Shown: piece after piece, positions 49,128 to 61,800 of the stretch
Layout: each line of letters starts with the position of its first letter
Position numbering within the stretch: the stretch's first letter is position 1
Assembly (NCBI GenBank): GCA_026874595.1
Contig: CM049318.1
Span: 47,412,456-47,476,455 of the forward strand
DNA length: 64,000 nt
Direction of reading: 5' to 3'
Origin: Sipunculus nudus
Lineage: Eukaryota > Annelida > Sipuncula > Golfingiida > Sipunculidae
The notes under the pieces: generated by a model
Told to the model about the DNA's origin: nothing
Seen by the model: only the letters and a program-made list of their open reading frames with translations
Database searches by the model: none
Translations under genes and position numbers: made by a program

Positions 49128-49199
<72 letters not shown>
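49128..49199. repeat. (TA)n microsatellite
   Basis: Pure TA run of about 36 repeats. Confidence 0.95.
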
Positions 49200-49202
<3 letters not shown>

Positions 49203-49799
49203 TTTAAAATTATCCTGTTTATTCTGTTTTAATACTGTATCATCCCATCAAAACACTGATTCAACAAAAGGATAAACATGACTCATGGCCATATGACTCA
49301 TATAATCTTGGTCACTTGCATTTTTGTTCATTTAAACAGATAGAGATTATGTAAATCCAGTGTTTTTAATACCTGTATGTTCACGTACACATTCGTGTAA
49401 AAAAGTCAATATTTGAATTGTCTAAGTTTATTTGCATGAAATTTGAATTATAAAATTATTGGCCGATTTACCCACCTGCGATTTTATTACAATATGGGCC
49501 GTTTTACTCACTTGCAATTTTATACAATATGGTCAGGGTATGGTTTTACAATATGGACGGTTTTTTTAAATATTTTTGGCCGTTATTACAATATTGGTCG
49601 TTTTATTTACATTATGGGCTGTTATTACAATATGGGCCGGTTATTACATTATTGGTCGTAACACCCCGCACTTGTCCTGAAGGCACAAAATAAGACACTA
49701 CAGGCACCATAAGATTTGTCACTGAGGTACAATCTTTAATTTATAATTTATTACTTTAAACTGATAGGGATTCTATTAACAAACCAGATTGGAGTCGGA

Positions 49800-49990
49800 G
49801 CCTGAAAGCTCCACCAGAATCTCCTTATCAGTCATGTGTTCAAGTATACACTTTCATGTCACGCTTCAGTGACCCGGTCTCACCTGGCGAGTGGCAGAAA
49901 AAAAATGCATACAAATGGGCGGCTTCTACATGGGGACACTGGATTCTTCTTTTGTCATAATGGTTTATAAGAAAAGAGTATACTATGTAT
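49800..49990 (-). repeat. Inverse copy of the 0.7-2.1 kb dispersed repeat
   Basis: The minus strand reads TCTTATAAACCATTATGACA, then GTGTCCCCATGTAGAAGCCG, CCCATTTGTATG, CTGCCACTCGCCAGGTGA and GATTCTGGTGGAG. It follows the order of matching blocks at 795-975 and 1455-1635. Confidence 0.7.
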
Positions 49991-50039
49991 AATCTGATTA
50001 CCTCCAAAATTTAATGGATTGTTCATACTGTTTTACGCT

Positions 50040-51631
<1,592 letters not shown>

Positions 51632-51639
51632 TTTACCCT

Positions 51640-53920
51640 CAGATATTCTGAAAAATTCGGATATACCTTTCTGAGTTGATTTAAGACAAAGCAACGAACC
51701 AAGTTTGAAGACTAGCACCGAAAGATGTAAACCTGCCGCTTATCTGTGAGCATCATCAGTTTTCGATCTACTTGATAACAATCAACAAAACTCAGGACAA
51801 GCATTTACTACTGATGGAGTCTCCTTGCCTGAGCCTGTCTTTCCACATAGCCCGCTTTTAGTTGCATTTTTGGGTACAAGAGCCTTCAATGACATAACCA
51901 GTATTTGTTAATTATCATACCCAAGACTTCCATCAGTTGACAACTAAAAACGTCGTTTTTCTTCATGTCATTGAGCTTCAATTTATACAGATTATCTATC
52001 ACAAACTTTCATCTTTCTATATACAGTTTATAATTTATTCAAATTAGGCCTATTTTTACAGTATAGGTTGCTTATATAAAATCGCCATCGCTTCGGCAAG
52101 ATTATGTCGTGTCCATGTTGTTGATTGAAAAAAAAATTCTCCCGCAGAATGTGTATACCCTATATATACACCTAACGTCTATTTTGTTTGATTTCTTGAA
52201 TATCATAATCTGCCATTCTTTGCTGATTTTTTAGGGCAGGGTGTTTCCTGCAGAATCCAAGCACAAGTGATCTTTATATTATGAAAAACAGTCCCTGCGA
52301 AAAGCACAGGATAAAAATGTGCAATATTCAGTCCCTACCGACTCATTACATAATTATTTATCCCGAGGATGATACCGAAACGTCAGACCTCTCCTGAGAA
52401 GGCTATCCAAGAAGGAAGGACATGCAACATGTCAGGCCGTCACATCTGCAGATAGTACGGCATGTGTACGGCAAAGTTATCCAAGATGGATGGACTTCTA
52501 AAAATATATCAGGCCGATGCCTTTAAAAAGTTCTTTTAGGGAATGTTTGCCAGGGCACAAATTTCCAACATTAACAACAACTTCCATTTGCCAACGACAA
52601 CCAGGATCGGCAAATCCGTACAACAATAGTTTTTGTATGACCACACACTTACAGTTGACACATAATATAACATTATATAAAACGGAACCAAAACGGACAT
52701 GCATAATGCGGGATCGAAAAGGACATGACGAGGGGCAGACACTGGAAATGGTGTGCCAAACGGGGCGGGGGAGGCTTCATGTTAACCGGAGTAACTTGAC
52801 AGGAAAAGGTTACTTGATACAAGTCATTTAGGAGAAAAGTTGACGTGTGAACTCATATGGTTAATATATAACTTAAAACATGTACATAAAACGTTATAAT
52901 CGTACATTAGTTGAGGTATCATCATGTCTAAATTCACTATAGGTCAGAAATCACATAAAATTAAGACCCTACAAGAATATATCAATGTAAACCATACAGA
53001 ATTTCTCTTTCAATGGGACATAAAGAAACGCCAAATATATTAAAATTGTTAACATTTAAATTTATTCAAAAACGCGATATTCCCAGTCTCAGGTAACACA
53101 AGGACAAATTTCATTTAACCTGTCTAGAACCATGCAAATGTCTCCAGACTTTTCTAACATGTTGTAAATTCCATATTGTATGAAAATGTTATTTTCTTTA
53201 GTAGAAATTCTTTAATAATTGGCCAAATATCAATTTAAGAAATGAAAGATAAAATACGCATGTTTTAAGAAAAAGGTCATGAATGTAAGAAGTAATATCG
53301 GGCACGTTTTATGCACATGGGAACCTCCGCGAACGTTAACTATTAGTGTCTTGCACTGTAGTAAAACTTTTGTAATCATATGGCATATTAACGTCATGTG
53401 GCCATAACATATTTTATGTTTTTTTGTGCTGTGATTTCGATATGCTGTAATGTAATCACCTGTACATATCGACAAACTTCAAATTAAAACTGGTCAGCCA
53501 GTCAAATAATTTCATTTTCCAATCTAATGTTTATTGTTAATATGAATTTCATAATTCAAATGTCTCGCACCATGTGCCCATATGTATATAGAATGCCTAA
53601 TTTTTACTAATTTTATACAGCTTATAACCTATTGCCTTATATGGTAGATATGTAATTCACAATAAATGGCATATCTGGAATAAATTCTGACTTCAAATAT
53701 GATTCAAACTAATAAAAATCAGGCAAACCAAGTATGCCTATTAGATTATTCTAATCAAAGCTTGCCCAGTTTAAAGTCTGTCAAGGCCATGCAGCTTTTA
53801 ATGCTGAAGAATCCACTGTAACGTTTAAATCTGGACCAGTCCAGATCAAAATTAAAACTTGGCTGATCCAGATTGCCATAGTAAGCTGCACTAGCCAGAG
53901 CAAAATTTAATCTGGGTTTG
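51640..53920. other. No gene recognised
   Basis: No recognisable frame on either strand. Inverse copies of the dispersed 'TTGCATGTCC' repeat occur near 52395-52520 (GGACATGCAACATGTCAGGC and a diverged second copy). A 104-codon frame at 52517-52831 overlaps minus-strand frames of similar quality and has no motif. Confidence 0.4.
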
Positions 53921-53922
53921 AC

Positions 53923-53944
53923 CACACACACACACACACACACA
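53923..53944. repeat. (CA)n microsatellite
   Basis: Short CA run immediately left of the LTR. It may be part of the insertion site. Confidence 0.9.
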
Positions 53945-54230
53945 TATATTGTTACAGGTGCTCTTTTTATTGTGATACGGGCGTAACTAGTGTTGTGACA
54001 CCCTCGCCGGGCCGTTTGTTAGATTCTGTGTTTAATCCGTGCTGGTTGAACTCTCGTTGTCATGTTAGCCTTGGGTTTTCACGCCTGGCCGAGGTCACGT
54101 GATGACCCTGGTATGTAGAGATACACACAGCGATGTTTTTCTGGATAATTTCTGAAACGCGTGTTTACTGTGTTGTGTAAGATCTTATAGACTGTTCGAG
54201 AAGTAGAAAATTCTCGGCTTGGTGTGAAGG

Positions 54231-54238
54231 TATATATA
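54231..54238 (+). promoter_or_regulatory. LTR TATA box
   Basis: TATATATA, about 280 bp into the LTR. The start of R is probably some 25-30 bases downstream, near 54265. The position suits the retrotransposon's own promoter. Confidence 0.55.
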
Positions 54239-54598
54239 GGGGCTGTGTTTTAGAACAGAGATAGAGCAGCAGAGCAAATTCCAGCGGACGCAGAAGCGTG
54301 TGCCAGTTTCTAGGACCTTATCCGACGAATGCGGCAATTATACATTTTATAAGACTTTCTCCTGGATTTTATGCATTTGGACTTCAGTTTACTTTCTGGA
54401 TAGTTACAAGAGCTTTACACTGGACTGTCATTCTCCGAGAGTTTACATTTAAAGAACTTATCGTTGTGACGGTGTTGGTATCCAGGTACTGTGCACATTG
54501 ATAATTTTCTTTGTAATTGTATTAATTTGTTGTTATACCGCTGTTTTACTGTATAATTGTATTGAATTAGTGTATTGTATTGTTAGGTTTGTTTTAAG

Positions 54599-54604
54599 AA
54601 TAAA
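54599..54604 (+). terminator. LTR polyadenylation signal
   Basis: AATAAA in the last quarter of the LTR, in the expected place for the R/U5 region. Confidence 0.5.
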
Positions 54605-54766
54605 TTATGGTCATTTGTTAACAAAAAAACACTGACTTCTTTATTCGTTCCCCTAGACATTTCACGCTGCCTAGTGTTGCGGGATATGATTTTTTTATCT
54701 CCGTTCCAGAATTTGTGTTCATCACGCATACGTGATCTGTTTATATTGGGTTCCGTAACATAAAAT

Positions 54767-54784
54767 TGGGGGCTCTCCCTGGAT
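54767..54784 (+). promoter_or_regulatory. Putative primer-binding site
   Basis: TGGGGGCTCTCCCTGGAT starts 6 bases after the LTR. The leading TGG would pair with a tRNA 3' CCA. Which tRNA primes is not determined. Confidence 0.5.
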
Positions 54785-54926
54785 GCTTAATAGTTTTCAA
54801 ATTTATTAGGCCTTGACCTGGACACATTGTTTTATCATACATTGTTTACAAGATTACATATTGTTTACAGTACATTGCTTACAGGATTTATCTCAGTGTT
54901 TTTTGTTATTGTTTTGACATCTTAAC

Positions 54927-56115
54927 ATGGCACATTTCAAACCTTAGACATTTGTTGACGATCTCGACCCTGATTAACTTGAACAGTTGTCAAAAGAACA
55001 GTTGTTGCGTTTGGGAAAACACTTAGGGCTAAGTGTGAAAAAAGCTTTGAGAAAGCCTGATATCATTGCTAAAATCATGCAAGATCTGGTTAGCAAAGGT
55101 TTAATTGAAGAGACTGAAGTTGAAACATCAAAAAATGATAGCCTTGCTATGCAATTGGAATTAAAGAAGTTAGAAATGCAAGAAAGATTATAAAGAGAAA
55201 GACTAGAAAAAGAAAAAGAAATTGAGTTAAAGCGACTAAAGTTAGAAAGACTTAAACTAGAACATAGTCTACGTGCTGCCCCAACTCACAGTTTTGATGT
55301 TGCTAAACACATTAGACTTGTTCCACCTTTTCAAGAAAAAGAGGTTGATAAATATTTCTTACACTTTGAGAAGGCAGCTGAAAATTTAAAATGGCCAAAG
55401 GAAAATTGGACTATGCTGTTACAAAGTGTATTGACTAGCAAGGCCAGAGAAATTTATATAGAGCTTTCAGTAGAAGCTGCTGCTGACTATGACCTGGTTA
55501 AACGGTTACTCCTAAAAGGTTATGAGTTAGTTCCGGAGGCTTACCGCCAGAAATTCAGAAATTGGGAAAAGTGCAAAAATTAGACTTACGTCCAATTTGC
55601 TAGGACAAAAGAGCAGTTGTTTGACCGCTGGTGTAGTTCTAAAAATGAAATGAAAGATTATGACAATTTGCGCCAGTTGATGTTGCTTGAAGAATTTAAG
55701 CGCTGCATTAACGTAGATGTTAAAACTTTTCTCGATGAGAAAAGTCCTGAAACACTTGACATTGCTGCTCAATTAGCTGATGATTATTCATTAACACACA
55801 AACTGTCCTTTACTAGCAAATCAAACCAGTCATTCACAAACAAGAATGTAAATCAGTATGGTCAAAAGAAGTTTAAAGCGCAGTCACCCAGTACTAGTAG
55901 TCGTGATAGTTCAGCAAGGTCCATTGCTACATCTCAGTCCACGTCTACTGTGTCTAAGTCCAACAAAGTCATTTTCAAAGAAAATCTGTAATTACTGCAA
56001 GAAGGAAGGTCATCTAATATCTGACTGCTGGAAACTTGCGAACAAACCAAATAGCAAACCTTCTGGGTTTGTTTCAAAATCTATGCATAGCATAGTACAA
56101 GAGCCAGGCTCTTTT
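54927..56115 (+). pseudogene. Gag of Gmr1-like retrotransposon with SCAN-like domain and CCHC knuckle
   Basis: The ATG at 54927 begins a frame that can be followed through stops at 54945, 54975, 55191 and 55581. The N-terminal part has a Lys/Glu-rich, probably coiled-coil segment (about 55130-55260). A capsid region follows (FDVAKHIRLVPPF, then W-x-x-L-LQSVLTSKA). A SCAN-like segment lies at about 55500-55800: YELVPEAYRQKFRNW, then LRQLMLLEEFKRCI and AAQLADDYSLTHK. A CCHC knuckle CNYCKKEGHLISDC sits at about 55991-56032, but in another frame, so a frameshift lies just before it, near 55980. In life Gag would form the retrotransposon particle. This copy cannot make it. The vertebrate SCAN domain is held to derive from a Gmr1-like gag, which agrees with the integrase placement. 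Confidence 0.85.
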
Positions 56116-56129
56116 CATGTAAATAAGGG

Positions 56130-56915
56130 GTGCCGTCTGAATCCAAAGAAGAATCCGTAGCTTGTGGGGTAAAAACCTCAGTTGATTCCTGCGAGGAATT
56201 TAATAAGGCTAGGTCCTTTCAAGACTCCTGCGAGGAGTATCGTTTAAATAAGGCTAAGTCCTTTTATGACTCTAACGAGAGTATTTCAAATGAGGCCAGG
56301 TCCTCTTATGATAAACAGATGTTTATGAGGAGTTTGATGATAAAAGGACGTAGCTTCCTTAAAGGACTCTGAGAAAGAGTTTATAACTGATACTGTCAAT
56401 GTCAGTTCTTTTTTGATGAGGTTGAGGTAGTAGATTCCTCTCCTGACTCTGAAATGGAGTTATTTGAGCCATTCATTCATGATGGTTTTGTATCACTTTC
56501 AAGTGATTTTTCAGATTCTACCCCTGTTAGAATTTTGAGGAACACTGGTTCAGGCCAGACTCTCATGTTAGCAAACACTTTGCCATTTTCTAATAGGTCC
56601 TTTACTGGTGCACATGCACTTGTTAATGGTGTGTTTTCAGACAGGCACACTTCAGTTTCGCTTCACAGGATCCATTCAAAGTCAGATTTGATTTCTGGGA
56701 ATATTACTGTTGGTATAAGAATTACTTTACCCTTTCAGGGAATTCAGTTGCTACTAGGCAATTATGTTGCAGGTGATAAAGTACAGCCTGTATCAATAGT
56801 GATAGAAAAGCCGTCACTTGATCAGGACACTGATCTGGAAAGTCAGGAGATTCCTGGTTTGTATCCTTCATGTGCTGTAACTAGATCTATGGCTAAGAAA
56901 AATACACGAGGATAA
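56130..56915 (+). pseudogene. Protease region of the Gmr1-like element
   Basis: After the zinc knuckle the frame shifts again into a Ser/Glu/Lys-rich linker (56130-56372, ending at a stop). The retropepsin-like domain then reads from about 56454. The core is PVRILRNTGSGQTLML (about 56523-56570), which fits the family pattern V-R-I-L-R-D-T-G-x-x-x-x-L-L. The catalytic Asp is replaced by Asn (NTG in place of DTG). A second conserved stretch, FQGIQLLLGNYVAGDKV (about 56737-56787), corresponds to the I-x-x-L-L-G-N-D-L-A segment that closes the domain. The frame stops at 56913, and a neighbouring frame carries on, open, to the LINE insertion point. Dead copy. Confidence 0.8.
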
Positions 56916-57053
56916 TGGTCCAGATAATAACACTCTGGGAGTCACTAGTGACTCGTCTAACGACTCGCCCGTACAGGATGCAGGATTCTCAAAGTCAGAA
57001 CTTATCGCGGAACAGCATAAGGACCCTGATATTTCATGTTTGTTTCCCAGGGC

Positions 57054-57064
57054 AGCTTCTAAAG
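57054..57064. repeat. Left target-site duplication of the nested LINE
   Basis: AGCTTCTAAAG, repeated after the poly-A at 62938-62948. The first A is ambiguous with the tail, so the duplication is 10 or 11 bp. Confidence 0.88.
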
Positions 57065-57360
57065 GGAGTCTCTATATGGCGCTGATCGAGTAGCACGCAG
57101 GTAAGGACTGGCTCCGATGTTTTCAGTTAAAAAAGTTGATATGTGGGTCAAGGTGATATAATTCATGTTTGACACGTAACTTATCTTTATTGAAGACAAT
57201 CTGTAGAGTCGTTCATATGTATTAAATGTAAGATTACTAAAAAAACATTGATTTCTACCTGGGTTAACTCTGCTTGACAACGCAGCGTCAAGGCGTCCAT
57301 GTTGTAAACAAATGCTAGACCCCCCCCCCCCTTTAACAGATCACCCTTTCCCTTCTATGT

Positions 57361-58275
57361 ATGGCAGGTACACCTTCACAAAAGAGAATCTTGAGTGACT
57401 CATCTGGGGATTCTTCAATTAAATATCAGGACAAAAAACGTACCAATATGAGTAGATTAGGACTTGAATCATCCTATGAATTTAAGGACGACAAAGCTCC
57501 TATTATAATTGAGGATTCAGACAAATTTACCTTGTTTTTTACTCAAGCCTTAACTTGTGAATCTGTACAAACAACACTAAAAAATATAATTGATGCAGCT
57601 GTTGAACAAAGACTCACAGTGTATGAACAAAAAATCGATGAACTCTCAAATCGGGTAGTACAGCTTGATGACTCTGTTGTTAATATGAAAGAGGAACTGG
57701 ATCAACAGCAACAGTATTCAAGAAGAAACTCTGTTCGCATTGTTAATTCATGGACTGAACAGAACGATGAGGACACAAAAAGTATGTTTGTAAAAATGGC
57801 CAGAGATCACATGGGACTGGAACTTTCTCATAGAGACATAGAGCGCTCCCACAGAGTTGGGCGACCAGGATTACATGATAAACCCAGACAAATCCTGGTC
57901 AAGTTCCATTCACACAAAACAAAAGAGTTAGTGATGAAGGCAAAATCCAAGCTTAAAATGTCAGGTGAGAGAACGAAAGGGATCTATGTCAATGAGGACT
58001 TAACGCGAACACGATTAGGCATGTTGCAGTCAGGATTACGCCTCAAGCGTGACAATCTCGTTAAAGACTGCTGGACCATCGACGGAGTTTTGTTCATAAG
58101 GGACCAGGCATCCAAGACGCACCGTTTTACGAGCCCGCGCAAACTACAGGCATGGACTGAACACCTGAAACAAGACCCCCCGGCAACGTACAGTGAGGCC
58201 ATCTGTAATCTCCCACAGATGGCCTCCACGCCGATTGTTAGTACTCTGAAATCTAAAGCAGCCTGCCCTGTTTAA
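57361..58275 (+). CDS. LINE ORF1 protein (L1-type RNA-binding chaperone), intact
   Basis: 304 residues, uninterrupted. The N-terminus is polar and Ser/Lys-rich (1-50). Residues about 75-118 are predicted coiled coil (heptad pattern in KIDELSNRVVQLDDSVVNMK). A linker QYSRRNSVRI at 118-127 matches the entry to the RRM of L1-type ORF1 proteins. The RRM-like segment spans about 120-205 (IERSHRVGRPG, then RQILVKFHSHKTK), followed by the C-terminal domain (GIYVNEDLTRTR … FIRDQASKTHRF). Proteins of this family trimerise, bind the element's RNA and act as nucleic-acid chaperones in the retrotransposition particle. The ATG at 57361 is the first in frame. ORF1 lacks a zinc knuckle. It is the only mobile-element protein in the window without a visible disabling change. 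Confidence 0.9.
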   Translation: MAGTPSQKRILSDSSGDSSIKYQDKKRTNMSRLGLESSYEFKDDKAPIIIEDSDKFTLFFTQALTCESVQTTLKNIIDAAVEQRLTVYEQKIDELSNRVVQLDDSVVNMKEELDQQQQYSRRNSVRIVNSWTEQNDEDTKSMFVKMARDHMGLELSHRDIERSHRVGRPGLHDKPRQILVKFHSHKTKELVMKAKSKLKMSGERTKGIYVNEDLTRTRLGMLQSGLRLKRDNLVKDCWTIDGVLFIRDQASKTHRFTSPRKLQAWTEHLKQDPPATYSEAICNLPQMASTPIVSTLKSKAACPV

Positions 58276-58855
58276 AGCAGGTACATTCATACTGGATTTG
58301 AAATAACCATTTGTAAATCATGTTATTGTTGTTGATATGAGAGTTTAAGATTGTTATATGTGTGCTGAATATCATAAAATAATAAATGGATTATATACAT
58401 ATAATTAACATTCTTTTTAAAATATTCTGTATTAACAATAAAATCCAATAGCCAATATAAAGAAGAACTACTCTTCATACCTTATAATTAACATCGGAGC
58501 CAGTCAACCATTTCGTGCCCCAAATTTTTATATCTATCTTTAAGATTAGACATCTTATTTGAATTCCGAATAAGATTCCGGAATTCTGTCCTGTTTGGAC
58601 TTTTTTGGGAGTTACCTCGATTATCGCCAAGTGTCTTTTCTTGGTTACACTAACATTTATGCTATAAATTGTGTTCACCACTGCAATCATACTACTTATG
58701 CATTCATTAATATCACAAAACATGGTTATTTATAGTGTAAGGACAAAATGCCTGTCACAGGAGTCAAATGCAAAAAATAGTTCAATCTTATTAAGAGAAC
58801 ATAAAGACAAAGCAGATATGCAGAGGGGTTACTTTATCTTCATCAGTAATTATTT
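58276..58855. other. Spacer between LINE ORF1 and ORF2
   Basis: AT-rich, with no frame continuing either ORF. It is longer than the short gap typical of mammalian L1. It may contain signals for ORF2 translation, but none are recognisable. Confidence 0.5.
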
Positions 58856-61800
58856 ATGTCTGGTTTCTCAGTTATTACCCTAAATGTAGGAGGGTTGCGA
58901 GGGTACAGGAAAAGGAGGAAGATACTCCAATGGCTACTTGATCATGGTGGAGATAATAGTATTATTTTTTTACAAGAAGTCCACAGTGTAAAAAGTGATG
59001 AATATTCGTGGAGAAAGGAATGTCAGGGAGTTAGTTATTATTCTCATGGTACAAACCAGTCTAAAGGAGTTGCCATACTTGTCGGTAAATACTTAGACTG
59101 TACGGATATTATTATGGAGAATGATCAGGAGGGACGAAGTCTCTTCTTGAGAGCGAATTTAAATGGTCAACAATTCTTATTTATAAATACATATGCACCA
59201 AACACTGAAAATGGTCAAGTTGCATATTTAAATGGCATTTCTGAAAAAAATTACGAGTTTTGATCTGGGTAATGATATTAAAATAATCTGGGGAGGAGAT
59301 TTCAATTTTTGTTTCACTCGATCTGATACAGAAGGTGGACATTATCACCCGAAGGTTAAGTCTATTCAAACCATGAACAATATTATGCAGATGTATAGTT
59401 TAATAGACATTTGGAGGGTAAGGAATCCGACAAAGGAGAAGTTTACTTGGAGTAGTATGAGTCCCAGTATGAAAAGGAGGCTCGATTATATCTTTATATC
59501 AAGCGATTTAAACAGTCAAGTAAACCAAGTGGATATTTTTTCATCAATATCAACTGATCACTGCGCTGTTAAATGTAATTTTTCTCCGTCCCATATGGTT
59601 AAACATGGTCCGTCCCACTGGAAGTTAAATGTATCGCTACTTGACGATACAGATTATGTATTAGAACTACGACAGAATATCAAAAGATGGAAAAAAGAAT
59701 ATGAAAACATTGAAAACATTACAAAATGGTGGGAATATTTTAAATTTAAAATTAGAGAATTTTCTATCTGTTTCTCTAAAAGGAAACGCCAGAAAGAAAA
59801 ACAGAAATTACACATACTGGAAAAACGATTGACGGAAGCTCACTTGCATGAATGTGAAATAATCCAACGGGAACTTGAGTCCTACTATGATAGAATAACA
59901 GATGGTCATATAATAAGATCCAGAGTTAACTGGTTTGAACATGGAGAACGTAACACGAAATATTTTTTAAACTTGGAGAAAAGAAATAAAACTAAATCCA
60001 CAATACGAAAATTGTTATGTAACGAGAAAGAGATCAGTGACCAAAAATTAATATTGGCTGAACTAAGAAGGTTTTATGAAAATAAATATAAGAGTAATAA
60101 CTGTCTATCTAAGGAAGAGTGTCATGAATTGTTATCAAGTATGAACATCCCAAAATTAACTCCAGATGAGGCAGCCAGCTGCGAGGGTCCTGTCTCGCAA
60201 AACGAGATTTTACATGTTCTTAAGCAAATGAAAAATAATAAATCTCCTGGAAACGATGGACTACCGAAAGAGTTCTACTTGAAATTCTTTGATTTGATCG
60301 GTAGTGATTTAGTTCTATGCTTAAATAAATGTTTTAAGGAAGGGAAACTCACTCCTTGTCAAAGGCAAGCAGTTGTGACCTTAATTGAAAAAACAGGTAA
60401 AGATAATCGCTTACTATCATCTTGGAGACCTATCAGTTTGGTCAATGTAGACTGTAAAATAATAAGTAAAGTTATGGCGAACCGTATCAGAGCAGTTCTC
60501 CCTAATATAATAAATACGGATCAGACAGCCTTTGTGCCCGGTCGGAATATAAATGAAACAAATAGAATAATTAGTGATATTGTTAACTACTGTATCCAAG
60601 AAAATAAGCCACATATACTGTTCGCAGTGGATTTTGCAGCTGCATTTGATTCGATTGGTCATAATTATTTGTTCAGTGTGTTAGAAAAGTTTGGCTTTGG
60701 AGAAAGTTTTATCGGATGGGTCAAACTCATCCACACAGATATTCAAAGCTGTATTATAAATAACGGTTATACAACAGGTTACATAAAAGTGGCAAAGGGG
60801 ACTAGACAAGGGGATCCTCTAGCGCCGTACCTGTTTGTATTAGCTATTGAAATATTGGCAATAATGGTACGCCAATCTGTTGATATAAAAGGAATTATAA
60901 TTAACGGGAACGAGATAAAACAATGTATATTTGCGGATGATACCACGTATTTTCTAAAAGACATAAATTCCATGAATGTTTTATGTACTGTTTTGAAGAA
61001 ATTCACGAGATTATCATCAGTCCAAGTGAATCAGGATAAATGTGAAGCCGCATGGATGGCAAAGTATGTTATTAATGAAACCTTAGACGGTTTCAAATGG
61101 GTTGACTTGACAACAGATGCATTGAAAATCCTTGGATTATGGTATACTAATGACAAGAACTTATCGAACATGTTAAATTTCAATAGAGTGCTTGGAAAAA
61201 TGCGAACACTTCTAAACATATGGAAACAACGTTCCTTGACTATATTTGGTAGAAATACGATTTTAAAGTCTTTAGGAATTTCAAAACTTACTTATATAAC
61301 CAGTGTTTTAGATCCACCGAAAGAATTCATCAAATCAGTAAAAGACGTGATGACAGAATTTATATAGAACGGGAGAAAACCAAAAATAAAATATAATGTC
61401 ATGATTAGTGGTTATGATAATGGGGGTATCAGGATGCCTGATCTTGAAACGACCATAGAAACACAAAGGTTAATGTGGATTAAGAAAATCATTTCTGAGA
61501 ATACCGAAAAATACTCTGTAATACCTAACTTTTATTTAAAATCGTTTGGTGACATAAGAAATATTGGTAGTAATACTGACCCTGTAGTATTCAGAGGAGG
61601 ACTACCGGATTTTTATAGGCGCAGTTTTCACATATGGCAGTCCTTTACCTCAGGAGAACCTGTTCTGGTTAAAACTGTTTTATCACAACAACTCTGGAAT
61701 AATAAATTTATTAAAATTGGAGGCAAGTCGGTTTACTTTCGATATTTTGATGAACTTGGTATAAAATATATATATGATTTGTATAATACAAGTGGTGAAA

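Larger units (their letters stand above)
47355..49664. mobile_element. Non-autonomous TIR element built of ATTACAATATGGG repeats
   Basis: The left end is GTGTTACGACTCATAATGTA followed by ATAACCAGCCCATATTG. The right end on the minus strand is GTGTTACGACCAATAATGTA followed by ATAACCGGCCCATATTG. This is a near-perfect inverted match over at least 37 bases. Both ends continue as loose arrays of (C/G)CCATATTGTAATAA units: left array about 47380-47625, right array about 49455-49660 in inverse orientation. Extra copies in both orientations lie around 47930-48165. The interior is AT-rich with two TA microsatellites and no transposase-like frame. No clean target duplication is visible (at most CCC on both sides). 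Confidence 0.72.
53950..54760 (+). mobile_element. 5' LTR of a Gmr1-like Ty3/Gypsy retrotransposon
   Basis: The LTR begins TGTTAC and ends GTAACA, a 6-bp inverted terminal repeat with the canonical TG…CA. Length is 811 bp. Inside it are a TATA box (TATATATAGG at 54231) and a polyadenylation signal AATAAA at 54599-54604, in the order expected for U3-R-U5. The end is defined by the following primer-binding-site-like TGGGGGCTC. The matching 3' LTR lies beyond the window, so the exact ends are inferred from the inverted repeat alone. Confidence 0.8.

Noticed and set aside
47352-49667. CCC as target-site duplication of the ATTACAATATGGG element
   Set aside because: Three bases of C next to short C runs are not informative, so no duplication was called.
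57059-57280. Minus-strand frame in the LINE 5' UTR as an antisense ORF0-like gene
   Set aside because: 73 codons with no motif. Primate L1 ORF0 is not known in this LINE group, and nothing else supports it.
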